In this document: piece after piece, positions 8,821-17,154 of the stretch | How the letters are laid out: every line of letters begins with the position of its first letter | Position numbering within the stretch: position 1 is the first letter of the stretch | DNA from: Pseudomonas caricapapayae | Lineage (GTDB): Bacteria; Pseudomonadota; Gammaproteobacteria; Pseudomonadales; Pseudomonadaceae | Length of the DNA: 64,000 nucleotides | Assembly (NCBI RefSeq): GCF_001400735.1 | Contig: NZ_LJPW01000008.1 | Location: forward strand, 89,817 to 153,816 | Direction of reading: 5' to 3' | Translations under genes and position numbers: made by a program | The notes under the pieces: generated by a model | Seen by the model: only the letters and a program-made list of their open reading frames with translations | Told to the model about the DNA's origin: nothing | The model's database searches: none

Positions 8821-9987
8821 ATGAAATCTGGCATCTGGCAGTTTGCGGGTGTAAGTCTGTTGTGTCTGAGCATCAGCGCTCACGCACTGGCCGACGAACG
8901 TGACGATTCGCCGCGCAATCCGCTTTACGGCAGCCCCGGCGATAACGGGCAACAACGTCAGCAGCAACAGCAGCGTGCTCAAGAGCAGAACAATCAGCAG
9001 CGTCAGATTCAACAGCAGCAGAATCAGCAGCGCCAGGTCGAGCGTCAGCAGCAACAACAGATCAACCAGCAGCAGATCAATCAGCAACGCCAGATTCAGG
9101 AACAGCAGAACCAGCAGCGTCAGGTCGAGCGTCAACAACAGCAGCAGATCCAGCAACAGCAGATTCAACAGCGCAACGTCGAGCGCCAGCAGCAACAGCA
9201 GATCGACCAGCAACAAAGGGATCAGCAGCGCCAGATTCAGCAGCAGCAAAACCAGCAGCGTCAGCAGTTACGCCAGGCTCAGGACAACCTGCCGATCCAG
9301 AGTGGCCCGAGGGAGGCCTGGCAAACCCAGCAGCCGCGTCAGGGCTATTATCAAGACATCCCGCGCGGCAATAACCGCAATTGGCAGGCTGGTAATGGCC
9401 GCCCCAATGACCGCTGGGAAGGGCGCCCCGACGGCCGTGGCAATGGCTGGGGACCAGGCCCGCAATATCGGCCTGGCTATGCGATAGACCGTGTACCGGG
9501 TGGCTATTCGCGAATTCCCTATCGTGGTCAGGATTATTACTACTCGGGTGGCTACTGGTATCGCCCGCAAGGCCCACGCTATGTGGTGGTGACACCGCCT
9601 TATGGCGTTCGGGTCAGCAGGCTGCCGTCCTATTCTCAGGAAGTATGGATCGGTAGCAGTCTGCTGTTTCTGGCGGCGGGTACTTATTACGCTTATCAGC
9701 CCGACAGTCAGGACTACGTAGTAGTCAATCCGCCGCAGAACGAGGCGGTGTACCAGCAGGCCCCGGCTGAACAGCAGAGCAATGGTTACGATCCGGTTGC
9801 CTACCCTGCCAATGGCCAGAGCCCGCAACAGGTCGAGCTGGACCATTACCAGTGCTACCGTCAGGCCGCAGATCAGAGCGGTTTCGATCCGGCCAATGTC
9901 TCCGGCCAGCCACCGCCTGAACGGGTGGATGCCTATGGTCGCTTGATGGGCGACTGTCTGGCCGGGCGTGGCTACAGCGTAAATTGA
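8821..9987 (+). CDS. exported Gln-rich DUF6515-type protein
   Basis: A 388-residue protein with a signal peptide (cleavage likely after AHALA, residue about 24). A low-complexity block of Gln, Asn and Arg covers about residues 40-165. A Gly/Asn/Arg/Tyr-rich linker follows, then a C-terminal domain with the pattern YYYSGGYWYRP...YVVVTPPYGVRVSRLP, a hydrophobic stretch, and YDPVAYPANGQ. The C-terminal pattern is that of DUF6515 envelope proteins. Their function is unknown. The Gln-rich block is encoded by degenerate tandem repeats (unit about 14 residues with QQRQVERQQQQQI). The ATG at 8821 follows GAGGAAAGC. It stands alone, after the terminator at 8714-8742. Confidence 0.8.
   Translation: MKSGIWQFAGVSLLCLSISAHALADERDDSPRNPLYGSPGDNGQQRQQQQQRAQEQNNQQRQIQQQQNQQRQVERQQQQQINQQQINQQRQIQEQQNQQRQVERQQQQQIQQQQIQQRNVERQQQQQIDQQQRDQQRQIQQQQNQQRQQLRQAQDNLPIQSGPREAWQTQQPRQGYYQDIPRGNNRNWQAGNGRPNDRWEGRPDGRGNGWGPGPQYRPGYAIDRVPGGYSRIPYRGQDYYYSGGYWYRPQGPRYVVVTPPYGVRVSRLPSYSQEVWIGSSLLFLAAGTYYAYQPDSQDYVVVNPPQNEAVYQQAPAEQQSNGYDPVAYPANGQSPQQVELDHYQCYRQAADQSGFDPANVSGQPPPERVDAYGRLMGDCLAGRGYSVN
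8950..9272 (+). repeat. in-gene degenerate CAG/CAA tandem repeats
   Basis: Repeated units built from CAGCAGCGTCAGGTCGAGCG and CAGCAGCAACAGATC encode the Gln-rich segment of the DUF6515 protein. Unit boundaries are degenerate but in frame. Slippage here could change protein length without shifting the frame when whole codons are gained or lost. Confidence 0.75.
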
Positions 9988-9993
9988 CGCTGA

Positions 9994-10887
9994 TCAGGCG
10001 TCAGCCTGCCTGACCACTTCCTGAGGGTCGGCGTGCACCAGCACTTCGGCCTTCGGGAATTGTGCGTGAATGGCGTCGGCGACCTGATCGCAAAGCGCAT
10101 GGGCGACTGACAGGGTCAGCGCCCCTGGCAATTCCAGATGCAGCTGCACGAACCAGCGATTACCCGAAATTCGTGTACGCAGGTCATGCGCCCCAAGTAC
10201 CCCCGGCACCTCGCACGCCAGTGCCAGCATGCGGGTGCTGACATCGGCGGGAAGCTCTTCATCCATCAAGATCGACACTGTTTCGCGGGCGATCTGCAAC
10301 GCGCTCCATAAAATGTAAAGCGCGATACCCAGACCAAAATAGGCGTCCAGTTGCTGCCAGCCGAAAAACGCCAGGGTCAGCGCCACCAGAATACTGGCGT
10401 TAAGCAGCAGGTCCGAACGGTAGTGCAATGAATCGGCGCGGATGGCCGCCGAGCCTGTCGCCTTGATCACCCGGTATTGCAGGGTGAGCAGCGCCAGGGT
10501 CAGTGCGATGGAAACCACCATCACGACCATCCCCAGCAATGGCGCGCCCAACGGTTCCGGATTCTGAATGCGCTCGACTGCCTGAACCGCGATCAGCACG
10601 CCGCTGACGGTGATGAACAAGGCCTGTGCCATGCCCGACAGTGCTTCCGCCTTGCCATGACCATAGCGATGATCATCATCGGCAGGACGTAGCGCGTAAT
10701 GCACCGCCAGCAGGTTGAGAAACGAGGCTGCGCCGTCAAGCAACGAATCGGTCAGACCGGCCAGCAGGCTCACCGAGCCGCTCAGCCACCAGGCCACACC
10801 CTTGGCCAGAATCAGCGTCACGGCAACCGCCAGCGAGGCCCGCGTCGCCAGACGCAGCAGTCGGGTATGTTCGGCAGTGGTGCTCAT
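9994..10887 (-). CDS. cation diffusion facilitator (FieF-like metal exporter)
   Basis: A 297-residue CDF-family inner-membrane antiporter that exports divalent metals (Fe, Zn or similar) in exchange for protons. Six membrane helices are followed by a cytoplasmic C-terminal metal-sensing domain. The site A residues appear as DSLLDG in helix II (with D) and HYRSD in helix V, and HRYGHGK marks the cytoplasmic loop. Length matches FieF/YiiP (about 300). The ATG at 10887 starts the protein at MSTTAEHTRLLRLA. Metal specificity cannot be decided from sequence alone. Its stop is only 6 bases from that of the convergent DUF6515 gene. Confidence 0.92.
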   Translation of the reverse strand: MSTTAEHTRLLRLATRASLAVAVTLILAKGVAWWLSGSVSLLAGLTDSLLDGAASFLNLLAVHYALRPADDDHRYGHGKAEALSGMAQALFITVSGVLIAVQAVERIQNPEPLGAPLLGMVVMVVSIALTLALLTLQYRVIKATGSAAIRADSLHYRSDLLLNASILVALTLAFFGWQQLDAYFGLGIALYILWSALQIARETVSILMDEELPADVSTRMLALACEVPGVLGAHDLRTRISGNRWFVQLHLELPGALTLSVAHALCDQVADAIHAQFPKAEVLVHADPQEVVRQADA

Positions 10888-10912
10888 GACGCTTCCTTGA
10901 ACCGTGTCCATA

Positions 10913-11332
10913 TCAGGCTGCCGGGACCAGCCCCAGTGCTGACAGTTGTTCCACACTGCCTTTGTGCTGGATCAGGCGCGGGTCGTTCAACGGCAGGGAA
11001 CGACCCAGCTCGGTTTCAATGATGGCTTGCAGCTTGGTGTTGTCGACGCTGCCATCAGCCTTGAGCGCTTTTTGCAGCTTTTGCGGATCAATCTGCGCGT
11101 GCTCGCCGGGAGCGTAATAAATCGCGCCCGTCGCGAAGTCCACTGCAAACGCAATGACGCCGGGAACGATATAGAACAGCAGGGCAAACGCATCCAGCGC
11201 GGCAATGGCCGGATCAACCTTGCCATCAATCTGGCCACGACGGTCAGGGTAGAAAATACTGCCGCAGGCGGAAATCTGGGTCAGCAACGTGGCGACCAGA
11301 ACGCCACCGATCAAGCGAGAAGGAATGCGCAT
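10913..11332 (-). CDS. conserved lipoprotein
   Basis: A 139-residue predicted lipoprotein. The signal peptide ends in a lipobox-like LTQISAC with the lipidated Cys near residue 23. Next come a CGSIFYPDRRGQ segment and a hydrophobic stretch (about 45-75), then a helical C-terminal part. Close relatives in pseudomonads have been labelled polyribonucleotide nucleotidyltransferase, but nothing here resembles that enzyme. The ATG at 11332 has an AGGAG site. It lies upstream of the CDF gene on the same strand with a 25-base gap, so the two may be co-transcribed. Confidence 0.7.
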   Translation of the reverse strand: MRIPSRLIGGVLVATLLTQISACGSIFYPDRRGQIDGKVDPAIAALDAFALLFYIVPGVIAFAVDFATGAIYYAPGEHAQIDPQKLQKALKADGSVDNTKLQAIIETELGRSLPLNDPRLIQHKGSVEQLSALGLVPAA

Positions 11333-11605
11333 GGAAAGCTCCTGAGATGAAGAGGGCAACTATACAAGGCAATGGCTGCAAGGCTAAGACTATTGAGTGA
11401 TGGGGTGGTTCTGCGTTCGTGAAGTTAAACCAAACGGGATGCAGAGCACTCTGAGCTGCAGAATCGCAGGGGGGGAGCGGGCGCTGAAGATTATCGAATG
11501 TGAGATCGGCAGGAAAACAGCTCCATCGCCAATGCCTCTTACCGATCACGATTAACATCTGGTTTACTGTGCCGCACGATAACTACAAAAACTCAGGAGT
11601 CATGT

Positions 11606-12532
11606 ATGCAACCGATTCGTCTCGGTCTGGTGGGCTACGGCAAGATTGCCCAGGATCAGCACGTTCCCGCGATCCACGCCAATCCCGCGTTTGAGCTGGT
11701 GGCCGTGGCTACGCAAGGGCAGCCGTGCGCCGGGGTAGAGAATTTCAAATCCCTTGGCGAACTGCTTGCGAGCGGGCTGAAGGTCGATGCGATTGCGTTC
11801 TGTACGCCCCCGCAAGGTCGGTTTGCCCTGGTGCAAGAGGCGTTGGCGGCTGGTAAACACGTGCTGGTCGAGAAACCGCCGTGTGCGACGCTTGGTGAGG
11901 CGATGGCGTTGGTGGAGCAAGTGTCGGAGCAGGGCGTCAGCGGTCTGTTCGCTTGGCATTCGCGCTACGCGCAGGGTATCGAAGCGGCGCGTGACTGGCT
12001 GTCTACCCGCACCTTGCAAAGCGTTCGGATCGACTGGAAAGAAGACGTGCGCAAGTGGCATCCAGGCCAGGCGTGGATCTGGCAGCCCGGTGGCCTTGGT
12101 GTCTTCGATCCGGGCATCAATGCCTTGTCGATCGTCACCCATCTGCTGCCACGGCCATTGTTTGTCGAGTCTGCCGAGTTGCGCGTGCCGAGCAATTGCC
12201 AGTCACCTATTGCCGCGTCGATCAAAATGTCCGACACGCGCCAACTGGACATCCGCGCCGAGTTCGATTTCGACCATGGCCACGATGAACTCTGGAGCAT
12301 CGAGATTCGCTGCGCCGAAGGCACCTTGCGCCTGGACAACGGTGGCGCACTATTGAGTATCGACGGTGTGCGTCAGGCTGTATCAGAGGAGGGCGAGTAC
12401 GCAGCGGTGTATCGGCACTTTCAGCAACTGATCGGTGGCAACGCCAGCGACCTGGACTTGCAACCGCTACGGCTGGTCGCAGACAGTTTTTTTGTCGGCA
12501 GTCGAGCGTCTGTTGAACCGTTCCATGACTAA
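11606..12532 (+). CDS. Gfo/Idh/MocA family oxidoreductase (galactose 1-dehydrogenase-like)
   Basis: A 308-residue NAD(P)-dependent sugar dehydrogenase. The Rossmann motif is at the N-terminus (LVGYGKIAQDQHVPAI), VEKPP is the conserved catalytic-lysine segment, and the C-terminal part is the Gfo/Idh sheet domain. Length and the AQDQHVPAI context fit D-galactose 1-dehydrogenases of pseudomonads, but the substrate is inferred. The ATG at 11606 follows an AGGAG site. A neighbouring in-register ATG at 11602 is in another frame. The gene is followed directly by an esterase gene on the same strand, but I see no clear metabolic link. Confidence 0.85.
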   Translation: MQPIRLGLVGYGKIAQDQHVPAIHANPAFELVAVATQGQPCAGVENFKSLGELLASGLKVDAIAFCTPPQGRFALVQEALAAGKHVLVEKPPCATLGEAMALVEQVSEQGVSGLFAWHSRYAQGIEAARDWLSTRTLQSVRIDWKEDVRKWHPGQAWIWQPGGLGVFDPGINALSIVTHLLPRPLFVESAELRVPSNCQSPIAASIKMSDTRQLDIRAEFDFDHGHDELWSIEIRCAEGTLRLDNGGALLSIDGVRQAVSEEGEYAAVYRHFQQLIGGNASDLDLQPLRLVADSFFVGSRASVEPFHD

Positions 12533-12564
12533 TAGTCTCTCAGGTATCAGGTGGGACGAGCGCT

Positions 12565-13575
12565 TTGCCGTCCCCCGCATACGTCGGCCTGACAAGAGAG
12601 CAGAAATTGGACATTGAAAAGCGTTGGCCTGCCAGTGAACAAGAGTTGGTGGAAGTACGACGGTTCAATAAAACCCTCGCACGGATGCCGCGTTTCCAGA
12701 TCCGCAACCGCATTACACCCCGGCTGATTCAGGCTTTATTGCGCGCCGCTCAGATTGGCAGCGCTTTCAAGCCGGGAGGGCATGGCCTTCGCATCGAGAA
12801 AAGAACGGTCAGCCCGGATAACGTGCCTGTACCTGTGCGCATCATCAGGCCCAGAGGCAAACCCAAGGGCGTGGTGTTCGACATCCACGGTGGCGGATGG
12901 GTGATCGGCAACGCTCAGATGAACGATGACCTCAACGTCGGAATGGTTAACGCCTGCAACGTGGCGGTCGTTTCGGTCGATTACCGACTTGCGGTATCGA
13001 CTCCCATTGAAGGCCTGATGGAGGATTGTTTTTCTGCCGCTTGCTGGCTTTTGGGGGACTGCGAAGAGTTTGCCGGTCTTCCCGTTATCGTCGTTGGCGA
13101 ATCGGCCGGTGGGCATCTCGCTGCCGCGACCCTGTTGAAGCTGAAAACCAGACCTGAGTTGCTTGGGCGTGTAGCGGGCACGGTCCTGTACTACGGCGTT
13201 TACGACCTGACGGGGACGAAAAGTGTCCGTACGGCTGGACCTGACACGCTCGTCCTGGACGGGCCGGGCATGGTCGGCGCCATGCGTTCGCTTACCCCCG
13301 ACAGAAGCGACGACAAACGTCGCGAGCCGCCACTGTCACCCTTGTATGGCGATTTGACCGGCCTTCCGCCCGCACTGATGTTCGTCGGAGAGATCGACCC
13401 ACTGCTGGATGACACACTGCAAATGGCCGAGCGCTGGGCCAACTTGGCAGAGGTCGAAATGCACCTCATGCCCGAGTCGCCGCATGGCTTCATCCACTTC
13501 CCGACTGCGTTGGCGCGCAAGGCTCTGGCGCGCAGCCGCGAGTGGATCAATGATCGGATCGAGGCGGTGGGTTAG
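12565..13575 (+). CDS. alpha/beta hydrolase, hormone-sensitive-lipase type
   Basis: A 336-residue carboxylesterase-like enzyme. The oxyanion-hole motif HGGGW lies near residue 110, the nucleophile elbow GESAGG near 178, the acid Asp in EIDPLLDD near 276, and the His in PESPHGF near 306. This is the class IV (HSL) esterase layout, acting on short-chain esters in the cytoplasm. The start appears to be a TTG at 12565, 32 bases after the dehydrogenase stop, with a GGGACGAG ribosome-binding site. A later start is possible, since residues 1-40 are not strongly conserved. It lies just upstream of the type III effector locus, to which it need not be related. Confidence 0.82.
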   Translation: MPSPAYVGLTREQKLDIEKRWPASEQELVEVRRFNKTLARMPRFQIRNRITPRLIQALLRAAQIGSAFKPGGHGLRIEKRTVSPDNVPVPVRIIRPRGKPKGVVFDIHGGGWVIGNAQMNDDLNVGMVNACNVAVVSVDYRLAVSTPIEGLMEDCFSAACWLLGDCEEFAGLPVIVVGESAGGHLAAATLLKLKTRPELLGRVAGTVLYYGVYDLTGTKSVRTAGPDTLVLDGPGMVGAMRSLTPDRSDDKRREPPLSPLYGDLTGLPPALMFVGEIDPLLDDTLQMAERWANLAEVEMHLMPESPHGFIHFPTALARKALARSREWINDRIEAVG

Positions 13576-13586
13576 GCGAATAGCCC

Positions 13587-13603
13587 GGCCCCGCACCGGG
13601 GCC
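13587..13603. terminator. GC-rich hairpin after the esterase gene
   Basis: GGCCCC, a five-base loop and GGGGCC lie 12 bases after the stop codon. There is no T tract, so intrinsic termination is only possible. Confidence 0.35.
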
Positions 13604-13751
13604 ACACTGAACGCTATCGTTTCGAACCTGCCAGGCATTCCTTGCCGTGGCTTTAATGGCATGGAGCCTCTTTCACCCACGCATGGCCCTAATGGAACGC
13701 TCTGTTGCCCGACGGCGAGATCGGGAAGGTTCCGTGGCAGCAGAAGATCAT

Positions 13752-13780
13752 GGAACCAGACGGTTGTTTTTGACCACGCA
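13752..13780 (+). promoter_or_regulatory. hrp box (HrpL-dependent promoter) of shcF-hopF
   Basis: GGAACC, 16 bases, then CCACGCA matches the HrpL sigma-factor consensus GGAACC-N15/16-CCACNNA exactly. It ends 28 bases before the chaperone GTG start. HrpL promoters drive the type III secretion regulon of P. syringae, so this locus should be induced in plants. Confidence 0.93.
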
Positions 13781-13808
13781 ATGCTGTGATTTCTACGCGG
13801 ACGCTCTA

Positions 13809-14201
13809 GTGAAAAACGCATTTGACCTTTTAATTGACCGGCTGGCGAAAGATTACAAGATGCCTGAGCTGCCTGTTAATCAACACGAGCATGAAGTTTA
13901 TTGTTTTGACTTCAAGGAAGTGTCGATAAAAATTTATCAGGATGCCTTCAAGTGGGTGTATTTCTTATCCGATATTGGGGTTGTCGACACCCTGGACAGC
14001 CACGCTTGCCAGCGCCTCCTGAGGCTTAACGAATTCAACCTCAGCACACCATTTTTTACCGTAGGCCTGACGGAAAGAAATGGCGGAGTCGTGCACACTC
14101 GAATCCCTTTGCTTAATCTTGATAGCGTAGAAATGCGCCGCGTTGTCGAAGCGTTATTGAATGTGTCGGGCGAAGTAAAAAAAACCTTTGGGTTTGTCTG
14201 A
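13809..14201 (+). CDS. shcF: type III chaperone ShcF (CesT family) for HopF
   Basis: A 130-residue acidic, CesT-type class I chaperone. It would bind the N-terminal region of the effector encoded just downstream and hold it ready for the type III secretion ATPase. The sequence resembles the AvrPphF ORF1/ShcF proteins I know: NAFDLLIDRLAKDY at the start, NQHEHEVYCFDFK, IKIYQDAFKWVYFLSDIG, and the later FFTVGL and HTRIPLLNLD segments. I chose the GTG at 13809 because it gives the family N-terminus (MKNAFDLL) and lies 28 bases after the hrp box. The frame is open further upstream, but that would place the promoter inside the gene. Confidence 0.9.
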   Translation: MKNAFDLLIDRLAKDYKMPELPVNQHEHEVYCFDFKEVSIKIYQDAFKWVYFLSDIGVVDTLDSHACQRLLRLNEFNLSTPFFTVGLTERNGGVVHTRIPLLNLDSVEMRRVVEALLNVSGEVKKTFGFV

Positions 14202-14271
14202 TAGCCCGGTCTGAACAGCCATTGATTCTGGCTTGGAACGTTGTATCTCAATCCATCTGGAGAACGTTTAA

Positions 14272-14886
14272 ATGGGCAATCTCTGCAGTTCGGGGGGCGT
14301 CGGTCGAACCTACAGCCCTCCGGCAAGTCCCGTGTATGGATCGGGCGGAAGTTCACCCTCGCGGTTCGTTGGGCAATACACGCTGACCTCCATTCGCCAA
14401 TTGTCCAGCCAAGAGAGGGAGAATTTTCTCGACGCGCATGATCCTGTGAGGGTTTACGACTTGAACCGGGAAACATCAGTTTATCGCACGACCCCGAGAG
14501 AATTCGTGTGCAATGGATATGCAGCCGGGAACCCAAATTCAGGTGCTATCATCGCACTTCATGAAGAATTACAAGAAAGCCCCTATGCCCAGCATATTGG
14601 AGCGAGGCCTGATCAGGCGGATGCCTACAGGCCTCGGATAGCACATGCATCCTCGTTGAATACGCCGTCCTTGAATGTCATGACAGGTCCGGGCGCGCTC
14701 GGAGCTCTCAGGCGTTACGCACGTTCCGATCATGTAACCACTGAAATGAGGCTGGGCGACTTTCTGGATCAAGGAGGCAAGGTGTACAGTGACAACTCTG
14801 CGATGAGCGCAGGGGGTGACAGGGTAGAGGCGCTGATTGTGACATTGCCTGAAGGTCGTACGGTGCCGGTCAATATCCTCGATTAG
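14272..14886 (+). CDS. hopF: type III effector of the HopF (AvrPphF) family
   Basis: A 204-residue effector. The N-terminus MGNLCSS is a myristoylation signal (Gly2) with a likely palmitoylation Cys5, so the injected protein should go to the plant plasma membrane. A Ser/Gly/Pro-rich secretion region comes next (about 10-35), then the HopF domain with LTSIRQLSSQER, FLDAHDPVRVYDL, PSLNVMTGP, and LGDFLDQGGKVYSD. Residues matching the two functionally important positions of this ADP-ribosyltransferase-like fold are present (Arg72 and Asp174). Relatives target RIN4 and MAP-kinase kinases. The gene is 70 bases after shcF, has a GGAGAA ribosome-binding site, and is complete. The allele subtype is not assigned. 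Confidence 0.92.
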   Translation: MGNLCSSGGVGRTYSPPASPVYGSGGSSPSRFVGQYTLTSIRQLSSQERENFLDAHDPVRVYDLNRETSVYRTTPREFVCNGYAAGNPNSGAIIALHEELQESPYAQHIGARPDQADAYRPRIAHASSLNTPSLNVMTGPGALGALRRYARSDHVTTEMRLGDFLDQGGKVYSDNSAMSAGGDRVEALIVTLPEGRTVPVNILD

Positions 14887-14903
14887 TGCATTTTCATTTT
14901 CCC

Positions 14904-14930
14904 GTCAGGCCGCGCAGTGTGCGGCCTGAC
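14904..14930. terminator. hairpin after hopF
   Basis: A perfect 10-base stem, GTCAGGCCGC / GCGGCCTGAC, with a seven-base loop lies between the convergent hopF and DsbA-like genes. No T tract follows on either strand, so it may act as a bidirectional terminator or as 3-prime-end protection. Confidence 0.5.
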
Positions 14931-14946
14931 TGCATTCCGGAACGCA

Positions 14947-15495
14947 TCAGCTTGCCTGGGCAATTTCCGACACCCACTTCGATACTGGGTCGCCACTGCT
15001 CAAACCCGGCTGCACAAGACCGTCGATCATGAAGGTCGGCGAGACGTGTATGCCGTTCTGGCGAGCGTATCTGGCGTGCCATTTCACGGCCTGTTCAAGC
15101 TCGGGATCGGCGAATGCCGCCGCCAACGCGAGGCCGCTGTAACGCTCGATGCGCGCGATGATGTCGTTGGGCGTCGCGTCCATATTCGGGCCGCTGGCGT
15201 GGTGTTCAAATTCGAACTCTTCACGGTGCGATGCTACTGCCGTCATGACAGCCTTGGCGCTTTGCTTGCCGTCCTCAAGGGTCGCAGCCGCCAGAATGCA
15301 GCGCACGATGACACCCGAAAACATGTGCCACGGCTGCGATTGCAGACGAATTTTGACGGTAATCCTGTCTTCTCCGGCCTGAGCCAGCAGCTCATCGAGC
15401 TTGAAGAAGGCCTTGACCGAAAAAGGGCAGGTTGGCTCAAGGAAGACTTCGAACAAGCGAGGCCCGTGGCCCCAGGAAAGTGCGTCTGAGTGCAT
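14947..15495 (-). CDS. DsbA-like thioredoxin-fold protein
   Basis: A 182-residue thioredoxin-fold protein of the DsbA/FrnE-like class without a signal peptide. The N-terminal strand leads to EPTCPFS, where one Cys replaces the usual CxxC pair, so a classic disulfide exchange role is doubtful. The helical insert and the C-terminal GIHVSPTFMIDGL (with the cis-Pro loop) complete the fold. The ATG at 15495 has a GGGAG site, and the frame upstream of it is not family-like. It is convergent with hopF and stands alone. Glutathione-linked or peroxide-linked functions are possible, but I cannot tell which. Confidence 0.72.
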   Translation of the reverse strand: MHSDALSWGHGPRLFEVFLEPTCPFSVKAFFKLDELLAQAGEDRITVKIRLQSQPWHMFSGVIVRCILAAATLEDGKQSAKAVMTAVASHREEFEFEHHASGPNMDATPNDIIARIERYSGLALAAAFADPELEQAVKWHARYARQNGIHVSPTFMIDGLVQPGLSSGDPVSKWVSEIAQAS

Positions 15496-15701
15496 GGTCG
15501 TATTGCTCCCGTCGATGGTTATGCAGAAGGCGCGGGGCGCACAGGCACAAGAAGTGTTCTCCCGAACCTCTCTCGTCCTCACGCTCCGCGTCACATATTG
15601 GAGCGTTGCGCCTGATTCAGGCTGTACCAAAGCAGGCACCTTTAAAGCCTGAACTGCGGATCATGCGGGTTTGAGAGCAGGTTCGGGCATGAGTTCGATT
15701 T

Positions 15702-16397
15702 TCAGGCCAGCAACGCGTTAATCCACCGGACCTGTTGTGCAACCTCCTGCAATTTCTCTTCGCTCACGGCTTTCTGCGCACGTTCGAAATTACTCAGCGT
15801 TTTTTGTTTTTTGCCTGACAAGCGCTGCCACTTCAGCAGAAACGCCGGGCTGCGCGCCTGCATCTGAAGCGGGCCGAAATACAGTTCCTCGGCGGTGTAC
15901 TCCACGGGGCCCGTGTGCTCGGCAACGATGATTTCGTAGTCGAAACGATTTTCCCGCAGCACTTCTTCGCTGACGATGCGGTAATCATGTTCCATAAGCC
16001 AGAGACGCAACGGCTGCTCGCCGCCGTTGGGTTGCAGGATCAAGCGTTCCTGACCGCTCAGGCGCGCCTTGCCCGCTTCAAGGATGTCGCGAATCGTCTC
16101 GCCGCCCATGCCGCAGAGACTGATCGCCGTGATCGCGTCTTGCACTTCTATCGCTGCCAGACCATCGGCCAGGCGCACGCTGACCTGATCTTCCAGATCG
16201 TTCTCGCGCACGGTGCGCTCGGCTGCGCAGAACGGTGTCAACGCCACTTCGCCAGCCACTGCCGACGCAATGACGCCACGGTTCAGCAGCGCCACCGGCA
16301 GATAGCCGTGGTCCGAGCCGATATCGGCCAGCCGTGCACCGTGTGGCACATACGTCGCCACACGCTCAAGGCGCATGGACAATCTGTGTTCGTTCAA
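15702..16397 (-). CDS. tRNA (adenine(22)-N1)-methyltransferase TrmK family
   Basis: A 231-residue class I SAM methyltransferase of the COG2384/TrmK family. The SAM-binding motif I is LADIGSDHGYLPVAL, followed by VAGEV and the family segment CGMGGETIRDIL. The C-terminal part is a coiled-coil-like helical domain. TrmK in Bacillus methylates A22 of tRNA. Proteobacterial members are less studied, so the exact substrate is inferred. The start at 16397 gives the usual NEHRLSMRLERVA opening. It is the only gene in its unit and is divergent from ridA. Confidence 0.85.
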   Translation of the reverse strand: MNEHRLSMRLERVATYVPHGARLADIGSDHGYLPVALLNRGVIASAVAGEVALTPFCAAERTVRENDLEDQVSVRLADGLAAIEVQDAITAISLCGMGGETIRDILEAGKARLSGQERLILQPNGGEQPLRLWLMEHDYRIVSEEVLRENRFDYEIIVAEHTGPVEYTAEELYFGPLQMQARSPAFLLKWQRLSGKKQKTLSNFERAQKAVSEEKLQEVAQQVRWINALLA

Positions 16398-16561
16398 CGG
16401 TAACCCCTTTCACCACGAGCGTCCGGCAGCATGGCCGGGTCCGGGCGCGATTCTGTAGAGCAACGCGGCGCATTTCAACTTTGCGTGACAAAGCCCACCG
16501 CTCGACCCCTACCGGACGCTCGCGTAGGCTTGGTGTTTTCCATCATCAAAGCAGATATCCC

Positions 16562-16945
16562 ATGGCGAACGCAGACATCACCTTCACCCCGGATCCCGAT
16601 CCGGAATCCATTTCCTCGGACGTCGCCGACTTCAACGGTGTGCTGGTCAGCACCCAAATCCCCACTCGTCCCGATGGCAGCCTGGAGCTGGGCGGCATCA
16701 CCGAGCAGAGCGAATGCACCCTGCGAGCCCTGAAAGACGCACTCGAACGCGCCGGCAGCTCGATGGACCGGGTCATGCACCTGACCATCTACCTGACCGA
16801 CATGGCTGATCGCGCCGCATTCAATGAAGTGTACAAACGCTTCTTCAAACAGCCGTGGCCCGTGCGCGCAGCAGTGGGCGTGGCGGCGTTGGCGGTTGAA
16901 GGGATGCGGGTTGAAGTGACGGCGATGGCGGCCAAAGCGGGCTGA
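16562..16945 (+). CDS. RidA family protein
   Basis: A 127-residue member of the YjgF/YER057c/RidA family, which hydrolyses reactive enamine/imine intermediates released by PLP enzymes. The family segments LGGITEQSECTLRALKDAL, MDRVMHLTIYLTDMADRAAFNEVY and PVRAAVGVAALAVEGMRVEV are present. The last includes the substrate carboxylate-binding Arg (in PVRAAV). The ATG at 16562 gives the normal length. The longer open frame upstream overlaps the divergent trmK promoter and is not conserved in character. It is probably monocistronic. Confidence 0.88.
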   Translation: MANADITFTPDPDPESISSDVADFNGVLVSTQIPTRPDGSLELGGITEQSECTLRALKDALERAGSSMDRVMHLTIYLTDMADRAAFNEVYKRFFKQPWPVRAAVGVAALAVEGMRVEVTAMAAKAG

Positions 16946-17154
16946 TATGGCTGGGCGCGTCGGTGTTCATGCCGTATTGACTGCCGGGGCCATCTTCAAA
17001 TCAACGTCAGCACTTGACCATCCCTGTGTTGGTTGCACGAAGTATGGCCTGGGCGCGCGCGTAAGAATGGATAAAAAATATCAATAAGCCACTATTGTTA
17101 CAGCGTTGACTGCCGATACAGCCGTCATCGTTTTTAACCATAGGGACTTGAGAT

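Noticed and set aside
8950..9272. CRISPR array or minisatellite outside genes
   Set aside because: The repeats are in frame inside the DUF6515-type gene and are degenerate CAG/CAA codon runs with no unique spacers.
10913..11332. Polyribonucleotide nucleotidyltransferase label used for relatives of this gene
   Set aside because: The protein is a 139-residue lipoprotein with no RNase PH, KH or S1 features.
14947..15495. A second type III effector or part of the effector locus
   Set aside because: It runs on the opposite strand, has no hrp box, and has a thioredoxin fold of housekeeping character.
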